DNA from: RGIG426 sp045643425
Lineage (GTDB): Bacteria; Bacillota; Clostridia; Oscillospirales; Acutalibacteraceae
NCBI GenBank assembly: GCA_045643425.1
Contig: JAZUKW010000013.1
Span: forward strand, 1 to 5,749
Direction of reading: 5' to 3'
DNA: 5,749 nucleotides
A program made the position numbers and the translations under genes. Every line of letters starts with the position of its first letter. Within the stretch, counting starts at the first letter, position 1. Below the pieces are notes generated by a model, which worked only from the letters and a program-made list of their open reading frames with translations, was not told the DNA's origin and searched no databases. This document shows, one piece after another, positions 1-4,143 of this stretch.

Positions 1-2
1 CC

Positions 3-35
3 GTTCGACGCTCAAATTAAAGTCGGAACTTTTTT
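3..35 (+). terminator. Possible weak terminator at left edge
   Basis: An imperfect hairpin pairs GTTC-GAC (3-9) with GTC-G-GAAC (22-29), leaving one bulged G and a 12-nt loop. It is followed by six T's at 30-35 on the + strand. It would end a rightward gene lying off the left edge and converging on the gene at 40-732. On the - strand there is no U-tract after the stem, so it does not look like the terminator of the 40-732 gene. The stem is short and bulged, so the call is weak. Confidence 0.3.
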
Positions 36-39
36 AAAA

Positions 40-732
40 TCACAAAAATTCTTCTTTGATAACAAACACCGGCGCACCGAGACAGCGGGCGCGGAACAAC
101 AGCTTGCCTTGTCGCGGATCGTCATCCTCAAACCGCCCGACGTAGTCACTCACAATCAAAATTCCGCCCTCGCCGGTCGACTGACGAAACTTCGCCGCCT
201 CTAAAAAGCAAAGAAAATCGAACGCCGTTTGGTCGGCACCGGAAAGCAGCATTTCCTCGCCTGTTTTTTCGCTTTGGGCATAAAACGCTTTGTTTTTCTC
301 CTCGTTACGCATTTGCAAAAGGACGCCTTTTTCCTCGTTCACAACATGAGGCGCAAAATTTTCCAAATACGCCGCCGCTTCGGGGCGACCGTCGAAATAA
401 TACCGAAACCCGCCTTGCGTTTTGCGTGAAAACATCCCGTGCCGCGCAAGCCGCAACGAGTGTTCGCCGAGCGCTTGCACCTCCTCGCGGGTATGCAGCT
501 CGCGTTCGACACCGTCCACCGAAACGGTCAGCGTCAGGCGGCTGTTTTCGCGAAAATACAGGGCTTTTTCCTCGGGGTGCAGCCCGCCGCCGAGCAACTC
601 CCGCAGCGCCGCCGCTACGCTGTCCGGCGATGGAGCGGCAAGCACCGCAAACGACGATAGCAGCGGGCTTGTCCATTCGCCGACAACGCCGCCGAAGTTT
701 TCGATTTTAAGACGCTTTAAAGCGACACGCAT
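40..732 (-). CDS. P-loop-less RecF/SMC/YhaN-like ATPase-head homologue (hypothetical)
   Basis: A 230-aa protein of unknown role. The start is the ATG at 732, chosen because AAAGGAG (741-747) lies 8 nt upstream; the frame stays open far upstream to 1275, but that part crosses the divergent promoter and is antisense to the next gene. The N-terminus LKRLKIENFGG (residues 5-15) matches the first strand of RecF/SMC/YhaN-type ATPase heads. The segment that should hold Walker A (GxNxxGKS/T) reads AAPSPDSVAAALRELLGG (32-49), with neither the Gly-rich loop nor the Lys, although the following helix is kept. LLSGADQTAFDFLCFLEAA (162-180) resembles the ABC signature LSGGxxxQ helix. GILIVSDY (190-197) sits where Walker B is expected but lacks the usual Asp-Glu pair. 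FEDDDPRQGKLL (201-212) resembles the D-loop helix. There is no coiled coil, no membrane segment and no signal peptide. The resemblance is judged by eye; a fold prediction would decide. ATP hydrolysis is unlikely. The downstream neighbour is outside the window, and no terminator follows before the edge. Confidence 0.75.
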   Translation of the reverse strand: MRVALKRLKIENFGGVVGEWTSPLLSSFAVLAAPSPDSVAAALRELLGGGLHPEEKALYFRENSRLTLTVSVDGVERELHTREEVQALGEHSLRLARHGMFSRKTQGGFRYYFDGRPEAAAYLENFAPHVVNEEKGVLLQMRNEEKNKAFYAQSEKTGEEMLLSGADQTAFDFLCFLEAAKFRQSTGEGGILIVSDYVGRFEDDDPRQGKLLFRARCLGAPVFVIKEEFL

Positions 733-790
733 CTCATCCGCTCCTTTTCTCCCGCATTTTGGGGGCTTTTCCCGATAATACAAGTATAGT

Positions 791-824
791 AAAAGGCGTG
801 TACCGTTTTTGGTACACGCCTTTT
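791..824. repeat. Perfect 14-bp inverted repeat between divergent genes
   Basis: AAAAGGCGTGTACC (791-804) and its exact reverse complement (811-824) flank a 6-nt loop, GTTTTT. The A4/T4 ends make it look like a bidirectional intrinsic terminator. It lies between two divergently transcribed genes and upstream of the mapped promoter of the rightward gene, so it has no upstream gene to terminate in either direction. It may insulate the two units, be an operator, or belong to an unannotated short transcript. Confidence 0.8.
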
Positions 825-883
825 GCACAAGTTCCGAAAAAATATAATAAAAACGCGGCACGTTTTTCGTCGGTTTGCGACAA

Positions 884-912
884 TTGACGCGCCGCGATTT
901 TTTTGGTATACT
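884..912 (+). promoter_or_regulatory. Sigma-A promoter of the DUF1508 gene
   Basis: The -35 box TTGACG (884-889) and the -10 box TATACT (907-912) are separated by exactly 17 bp. Each box differs from consensus at one position. Transcription would start near 919, giving a 5' UTR of about 48 nt. That leader begins with a 7-bp AU-rich hairpin (921-938) followed by six T's (941-946). Confidence 0.88.
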
Positions 913-966
913 ATGGGTAGACGTTTTAATAAGAACGTACTTTTTTCGAGAAAAGAGGAACACAAA

Positions 967-1332
967 ATGGGCAAATTCGTTATGAAAGAGGCCAAATCCG
1001 GCTTCAAATTCGACCTGAAAGCCGGCAACGGCGAGGTCATCGCCAGCTCGCAGGTGTATGCGTCCGAGGCGTCCTGCAAGAACGGCATCGAGAGCGTGCG
1101 TACCAACTGCGCCGCCGCGGTGGAGGATCAGACGGTCGAGGGCTTCGAGACCTTGAAACACCCGAAATACGAGATCTATGCCGACAAAGCGGGCGAGTTC
1201 CGCTTCCGCCTGAAAGCCAAAAACGGTGAGATCATCGCCACCTCCGAGGGCTATAAGACCAAAGCCTCCTGCCAAAACGGTATTGCGAGCGTGGGCAAAA
1301 ACGCGCCCGACGCCGACGTGGTCGCGGAATAA
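967..1332 (+). CDS. DUF1508 (YegP/UPF0339-like) two-repeat protein
   Basis: A 121-aa soluble protein made of two copies of the short DUF1508 beta-hairpin/helix unit. Repeat 1 spans roughly residues 3-50, with core FKFDLKAGNGEVIASSQVYASEASCKNGIESV. Repeat 2 spans roughly 67-115, with core FRFRLKAKNGEIIATSEGYKTKASCQNGIASV. Each carries the family pattern F-x-F-x-L-K-A-x-N-G-E-x-I-A-x-S followed by an S-C-x-N-G-I-x-S-V helix. An unusual point is a Cys in the same helix position of both repeats. A linker of about 15 residues joins them (FETLKHP). The start is ATG 967, supported by AGAGGAA at 954-960. An in-frame upstream extension to 823 is rejected because it crosses the promoter. The gene has its own promoter and terminator and is therefore monocistronic. 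The function of the family is not well established; members such as E. coli YegP are small and usually standalone. Confidence 0.93.
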   Translation: MGKFVMKEAKSGFKFDLKAGNGEVIASSQVYASEASCKNGIESVRTNCAAAVEDQTVEGFETLKHPKYEIYADKAGEFRFRLKAKNGEIIATSEGYKTKASCQNGIASVGKNAPDADVVAE

Positions 1333-1342
1333 GTTTTAACGT

Positions 1343-1374
1343 AAAAAGGCCGGTACGCCGTACCGGTCTTTTTT
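1343..1374 (+). terminator. Intrinsic terminator of the DUF1508 gene
   Basis: CCGGTAC (1350-1356) pairs with GTACCGG (1360-1366) around a GCC loop. The stem is extended by a G-U pair and a G-C pair (1348-1349 with 1367-1368) and then by A-T pairs, and it ends in six T's (1369-1374). It begins 10 nt after the stop codon at 1330-1332. Confidence 0.92.
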
Positions 1375-1413
1375 GTTTTGCGCGGATTTCGCACCCACCC
1401 GCGTTGCGCCTAT

Positions 1414-1532
1414 GCCTCCCTTGTGCAAAGGGAGGTGGCACGGCGAAGCCGTGGCGGAGGGATTGTAGATGGAGTTTGCAAAACAATCCCCCAGTCGCCA
1501 TACGGCGACAGCCCCCTTTACACAAGGGGGCC
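1414..1532. repeat. 119-bp palindromic MITE-like element with five hairpins
   Basis: The element is a long imperfect inverted repeat with a left arm at 1414-1466 and a right arm at 1483-1532, around a 16-nt centre. The arms also fold locally. Hairpin 1 pairs CCTCCCTT (1415-1422) with AAGGGAGG (1428-1435). Hairpin 2 pairs CACGGC (1439-1444) with GCCGTG (1448-1453). The central stem pairs GGGATTGT (1459-1466) with ACAATCCC (1483-1490). Hairpin 4 pairs GTCGCC (1494-1499) with GGCGAC (1504-1509). Hairpin 5 pairs GCCCCCTT (1511-1518) with AAGGGGGC (1524-1531). Hairpins 1 and 5 are mirror relatives, sharing CCCTTGTG-AAAGGG in opposite orientation. There is no coding potential and I see no clear target-site duplication. 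Elements of this look recur between genes in gut Clostridia as I recall them, but copy number here cannot be judged from one window. Confidence 0.8.
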
Positions 1533-1555
1533 AAGATGCCCGCCGGAATTCTTTC

Positions 1556-1628
1556 GTAGGGGCGGGCGTCCCCGACCGCCCCACAGTCGGTGCTTGTCCA
1601 TTGGGGTCGTCGGGGACGCCGACCCCTA
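1556..1628. repeat. 73-bp palindromic repeat with two mirrored hairpins
   Basis: Terminal inverted repeats of about 28 bp start with GTAGGGG (1556-1562) and end with CCCCTAC (1622-1628); the arms agree at 24 of 28 positions. Each arm also folds alone: GGGGCGG (1559-1565) pairs with CCGCCCC (1576-1582), and GGGGTCG (1603-1609) pairs with CGACCCC (1620-1626). The two 10-nt loops, GCGTCCCCGA and TCGGGGACGC, are exact reverse complements. It is non-coding and lies 23 bp after the preceding palindromic element, inside the same convergent intergenic region. Confidence 0.78.
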
Positions 1629-1661
1629 CAAAATCACCCAAAGTATGCGCGGGAATACAAG

Positions 1662-1698
1662 AAAAGGGCCGGCGACCTGTGTGGTCGTCGGCCCTTGT
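1662..1698 (-). terminator. Intrinsic terminator of the uracil permease gene
   Basis: A 12-bp stem pairs 1666-1677 (GGGCCGGCGACC) with 1683-1694 (GGTCGTCGGCCC), with one G-U pair and the 5-nt loop TGTGT. On the - strand the stem is followed by TTTTC, and on the + strand by TTGTTT. It lies 36 nt past the permease stop codon and can also serve as a backstop for rightward transcription. Confidence 0.87.
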
Positions 1699-1730
1699 TT
1701 GAGGCAGTACTTCGAAAAATCCGCCGCGGT

Positions 1731-3071
1731 TTATTCCGCCTTGTCCTCTTTCTTCTCCGCGAGAACCAGGTTCGCGATGATGCCGAGGATGAGCGCGCAG
1801 GCGACCTCGGTCAGCGTCACGTCGCCGAAGCTCAAGGTCAGGCCGCCGACGCCGCAGATGAGGATGATCGAAACGACGAACAGATTGCGGTTGTCGTCGA
1901 GGTCGACCTTCTGGATCATCTTAAGACCGGAGACGGCGATGAAGCCGTACAGCGTGATGCACACGCCGCCCATAACGCAGCTCGGGATGGTGGCGAGGAA
2001 GGTGGTGAACGGCGCCACGAACGCGGCGATGATCGCCAAAATCGCGGTAGCGAAGATGGTCACGACGGAAGCGTTGCCGGAGATAGCGACGCAGCCGACC
2101 GACTCGCCGTAGGTGGTGTTCGGGCAGCCGCCGAAGAACGCACCGACCATCGAGCCGACGCCGTCACCGAGCAGGGTGCGGTGCAGACCCGGATCCTCGA
2201 GCAGCTCCACCTCGATGATGGAGGAGAGGTTCTTGTGGTCGGCGATGTGCTCGGCGAACACGACGAACGCCACCGGGACGTACGCCACGGCGATGGTGGC
2301 AATGTAGGAGGCGGAGATCTCTTTCACGCCCTTGAAGGCTTCCACAAAGGTGAAGTCCGGCACCCATTGCATATTGCTGAACAGACCGAAGTTGATCACT
2401 TGCAAGGCGGTGTTGTCGGTCGCGTTACCGATCACAGTGAAGATCGCGGCCACAACGTAGCCGGCGCAGATACCGATGATGAACGGGATCATTTTCATCA
2501 TCTTTTTGCCGTAAACGGAGCAGATGATGACGGTGAACAAGGTCACGAGGCCGCAGATAAGCGCCACGTACGGGGACGCCACCGGAGCGGCATCGGCGTT
2601 GAGCACGCTGCCCTTGGTCAGGTCGCCCACGGCGTTACCGGCAAGGGACAAACCGATGATCGCGACCGTCGGGCCGATGACCACGGCGGGCATCAGCTTG
2701 ACGATCCATTTGACGCCGGCAAATTTCACCACGATGGCGATGATGACGTACACAAGACCGGCGAAGATGGCACCGAGGATGAGACCCGCGAAGCCGAGCT
2801 GCGCGGACACACCGCCGGCGAACGCCGCGAGCATCGAGCCGATGAACGCGAACGAGGATCCAAGGAACACCGGGCTCTTAAATTGCGTGAACAGGAGGTA
2901 CACGATGGTACCGACGCCGGCGCCGAACAGCGCGGCGGATTGGGACATTCCGTTGCCGATGGTCGCCGGCACGGCGATGGTCGCCGCCAGAATCGCGAGC
3001 AGCTGCTGCAGCGCGAAGACCAGCGTTTTGCCGAAGGACGGTTTGTCCTTGACGTTGTAGGTCATTTGCAT
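1731..3071 (-). CDS. uraA: Uracil permease, NCS2 (UraA/PyrP) family
   Basis: A 446-aa inner-membrane uracil:proton symporter of the NCS2 family, close to the usual length, with about 14 hydrophobic segments expected. It imports uracil for pyrimidine salvage. The family motif SSFAFIGS lies at residues 72-79. The substrate/proton site is intact: the EHIADH segment carries Glu274 and His279 (the equivalents of UraA Glu241 and His245 by motif), and PNTTYGES (317-324) carries Glu323 (UraA Glu290). DPGLHRTLLGDG (293-304) and VMGGVCITLYG (366-376) are also typical. The start is ATG 3071, because GGAGG (3080-3084) lies 8 nt upstream; the in-frame GTG at 3086 would place that ribosome binding site inside the coding region. 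The C-terminus ends in the charged tail AEKKEDKAE. The gene is single, with its own terminator, and sits behind a PyrR-type attenuator leader, which independently supports a pyrimidine substrate rather than xanthine or urate. Confidence 0.96.
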   Translation of the reverse strand: MQMTYNVKDKPSFGKTLVFALQQLLAILAATIAVPATIGNGMSQSAALFGAGVGTIVYLLFTQFKSPVFLGSSFAFIGSMLAAFAGGVSAQLGFAGLILGAIFAGLVYVIIAIVVKFAGVKWIVKLMPAVVIGPTVAIIGLSLAGNAVGDLTKGSVLNADAAPVASPYVALICGLVTLFTVIICSVYGKKMMKMIPFIIGICAGYVVAAIFTVIGNATDNTALQVINFGLFSNMQWVPDFTFVEAFKGVKEISASYIATIAVAYVPVAFVVFAEHIADHKNLSSIIEVELLEDPGLHRTLLGDGVGSMVGAFFGGCPNTTYGESVGCVAISGNASVVTIFATAILAIIAAFVAPFTTFLATIPSCVMGGVCITLYGFIAVSGLKMIQKVDLDDNRNLFVVSIILICGVGGLTLSFGDVTLTEVACALILGIIANLVLAEKKEDKAE

Positions 3072-3177
3072 AGTAGTTTCCTCCACCCTAATTTTTGTTT
3101 ATGCAAGCGGGAATCTCCCGTTTTTGCCTGAATGTGCCTCGACGATGTGTGCCGGCGGCGCGCCTGTCAAAAACCCT

Positions 3178-3205
3178 AAAAAAATCGCCGTGCGGGCGCA
3201 CGGCG
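3178..3205 (-). terminator. Leader attenuator (intrinsic terminator) upstream of uraA
   Basis: Reading the - strand, CGCCGTGC (3205-3198) pairs perfectly with GCACGGCG (3193-3186) around a 4-nt GCCC loop. An A and seven T's follow (3185-3178). It lies about 107 nt upstream of the permease start and downstream of both the promoter and the PyrR-binding hairpin, the expected order for PyrR attenuation. A competing pairing is visible: GCAAGGCG in the 3' side of the PyrR hairpin (3234-3227) can pair with the 5' arm of this stem at 7 of 8 positions, and would act as the antiterminator. Confidence 0.9.
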
Positions 3206-3228
3206 GTACAATTCAAGCAGATAACACG

Positions 3229-3260
3229 CCTTGCCGACCTCACAGGACCGAAATTAAAGG
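3229..3260 (-). promoter_or_regulatory. PyrR-binding RNA element (anti-antiterminator hairpin)
   Basis: On the - strand, CCTTTAA (3260-3254) begins a hairpin closed by CAAGG (3233-3229). The apical part GGTCCTGTGAGGTC fits the PyrR-binding consensus ARUCCNGNGAGGYU, apart from G for A at its first base and C for U at its last. The outer stem CCTT/AAGG and the purine-containing internal loop match the binding loops known from Bacillus subtilis pyr leaders. When UMP/UTP is plentiful, PyrR would bind here, hold this hairpin closed, and let the downstream terminator form, shutting off uracil uptake. PyrR itself is not encoded in the window. Confidence 0.88.
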
Positions 3261-3279
3261 ACAGTTTTTTACTTGCTTT

Positions 3280-3308
3280 ATTCTACCACATCTTGTGGAT
3301 TCTGTAAA
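3280..3308 (-). promoter_or_regulatory. Sigma-A promoter of uraA
   Basis: On the - strand, the -35 box TTTACA (3308-3303) and the -10 box TAGAAT (3285-3280) are 17 bp apart. Transcription would start near 3273, about 13 nt before the PyrR hairpin, giving a leader of about 200 nt. The remaining leader between the attenuator and the ribosome binding site (3085-3177) shows no further strong structure. Confidence 0.85.
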
Positions 3309-3366
3309 GGGTATTTTGGGCATTTTTTTATCTTTTTCGACGTTTTTTGTGCCGAATTTTTCCGGG

Positions 3367-3395
3367 TTGCATTTTTAAAAGCCGCGTGATACAAT
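3367..3395 (+). promoter_or_regulatory. Extended -10 promoter of the zinc-ribbon gene
   Basis: The -35 box TTGCAT (3367-3372) and the -10 box TACAAT (3390-3395) are 17 bp apart, with a TGA extended -10 at 3387-3389. It is divergent from the uraA promoter; the two -35 boxes are about 60 bp apart. The ribosome binding site AAAGGAGG follows at 3414-3421. Confidence 0.85.
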
Positions 3396-3429
3396 AAAGT
3401 CAGTTCCAAAAATAAAGGAGGATATTACC

Positions 3430-4041
3430 ATGTCTAAATTCTGTACGTCCTGCGGCAACGCTTTGCAAGACGGCGACCTGATTTGTCCGAAATGCGGCGC
3501 ATCCGCCGTGGCTGAGCCGACCGCGCCCACCGCGCCGATGACCGTTCCCTACACCCCGCCGCAAACCGCCACGCTGAACGGCGAAACCAACAGCGAAACC
3601 GTTTCTCTGTGGGCGTATCTCGGCATGATCGTGCTGTTTTTGCTGCCGTGCGTCGGCTTTATCGCGGCGATCGTGATGTCGTTCGTGCCGAAAAACAAGA
3701 ACATCAAAAACTTCGCCCGTGCCGCCGTCATTTGGATGGTGGTCGCCGCCCTGCTCTCCTGCATCTTCGGTGTGCTGGTTTCCGCGCTGGTTGCGGAAGC
3801 GATCACCGCCGTGGTCGCCGGCATCGGTGATTTTGCCGAGGAAAACGGCGCCGTCTCGGAGGACGGCAAGGAGCTCGACCTCAACGCGCTGTTTGACGCG
3901 ATCCAAAAAGAGCTGGAAAAAGAGGGAATCACCGTCAACGGCTCGATCCACATTGAAGACGGTGACGACACCGTCGACATCAGCGGCAACGTTGACGTGA
4001 GCGGTGCGGCCGCTGTGAGCGAGGTCTCCATCGCCGCGTAA
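3430..4041 (+). CDS. Zinc-ribbon, two-helix membrane protein with acidic C-terminal tail
   Basis: A 203-aa protein of unknown function. Residues 5-22 form a zinc ribbon (C5-T-S-C8 and C19-P-K-C22) of the small type found at the N-terminus of many Firmicute membrane proteins. A flexible Pro/Thr/Ala-rich linker follows (about 27-56). Two hydrophobic spans follow, at about 60-86 and 98-133, separated by the basic loop VPKNKNIKNFARAA (86-99); the arrangement resembles DUF4870-type membrane proteins, though I cannot assign that domain with certainty. The remaining 70 or so residues are acidic, with a predicted amphipathic helix (ELDLNALFDAIQKELEKEG) and a strand-rich Asp/Ile/Val tail. The two-helix topology would place both the ribbon and the tail on the same side, probably the cytoplasm. 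The start is ATG 3430 with AAAGGAGG 8 nt upstream. It has its own promoter and terminator, so it is monocistronic. Confidence 0.9.
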   Translation: MSKFCTSCGNALQDGDLICPKCGASAVAEPTAPTAPMTVPYTPPQTATLNGETNSETVSLWAYLGMIVLFLLPCVGFIAAIVMSFVPKNKNIKNFARAAVIWMVVAALLSCIFGVLVSALVAEAITAVVAGIGDFAEENGAVSEDGKELDLNALFDAIQKELEKEGITVNGSIHIEDGDDTVDISGNVDVSGAAAVSEVSIAA

Positions 4042-4059
4042 GTTCCCGCATAACAAAAA

Positions 4060-4086
4060 GGGCGTTGCCGTGCAACGCCCTTTTTT
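4060..4086 (+). terminator. Intrinsic terminator of the zinc-ribbon gene
   Basis: GGGCGTTGC (4060-4068) pairs perfectly with GCAACGCCC (4072-4080) around a CGT loop and is followed by six T's (4081-4086). It is a strong terminator, placed 19 nt after the stop codon. Confidence 0.95.
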
Positions 4087-4089
4087 CTG

Positions 4090-4118
4090 TTTACAAACCG
4101 AAAAAGATATGCTAAAAT
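4090..4118 (+). promoter_or_regulatory. Extended -10 promoter of the Wzy-like gene
   Basis: The -35 box TTTACA (4090-4095) and the -10 box TAAAAT (4113-4118) are 17 bp apart, with a TGC extended -10 at 4110-4112. It begins 4 nt after the preceding terminator's T-tract, so the gene is transcribed independently. Confidence 0.83.
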
Positions 4119-4143
4119 AAGCGGGAAAAGGAGGGGTCGCCCC

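Noticed and set aside
775..788. Promoter for the leftward gene using TATTAT or TATACT as -10
   Set aside because: Neither has a convincing -35 box at 16-18 bp; a promoter is probably here, but I cannot place it.
823..966. N-terminal extension of the DUF1508 gene to 169 aa
   Set aside because: It includes the promoter (884-912) and has no ribosome binding site; ATG 967 has AGAGGAA upstream and starts exactly at the first domain repeat.
733..1275. N-terminal extension of the leftward gene to a 411-aa protein
   Set aside because: It is antisense to the DUF1508 gene, crosses its promoter and the 14-bp palindrome, and a strong ribosome binding site sits 8 nt before the ATG at 732.
1414..1628. 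CRISPR array
   Set aside because: The repeats are inverted and differ from each other; there is no regular direct repeat and spacer pattern, and no cas gene.
1378..1702. Coding potential across the repeat region
   Set aside because: The open frames consist of the palindromic repeats, match no family I recognise, and have no ribosome binding site.
3072..3086. GTG start five codons upstream for the uracil permease
   Set aside because: It would overlap the GGAGG ribosome binding site that serves ATG 3071.
3108..3125. Short hairpin CGGGA-ATC-TCCCG followed by five T's on the + strand
   Set aside because: The stem is only 5 bp with a 3-nt loop, and there is no rightward gene for it to end.
1590..3131. 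513-aa rightward ORF, rich in His, Asp and Arg
   Set aside because: It is the antisense shadow of the uracil permease; its composition is an artefact of GC-rich codons read backwards.
3165..3170. TTGACA-like -35 box (- strand) just after the leader terminator, as a second uraA promoter
   Set aside because: No -10 box lies 16-18 bp downstream; the sequence there is GC-rich.
3400..4056. 218-aa leftward ORF opposite the zinc-ribbon gene
   Set aside because: It is a shadow of the real gene, with low-complexity His/Asp/Arg composition and no ribosome binding site.
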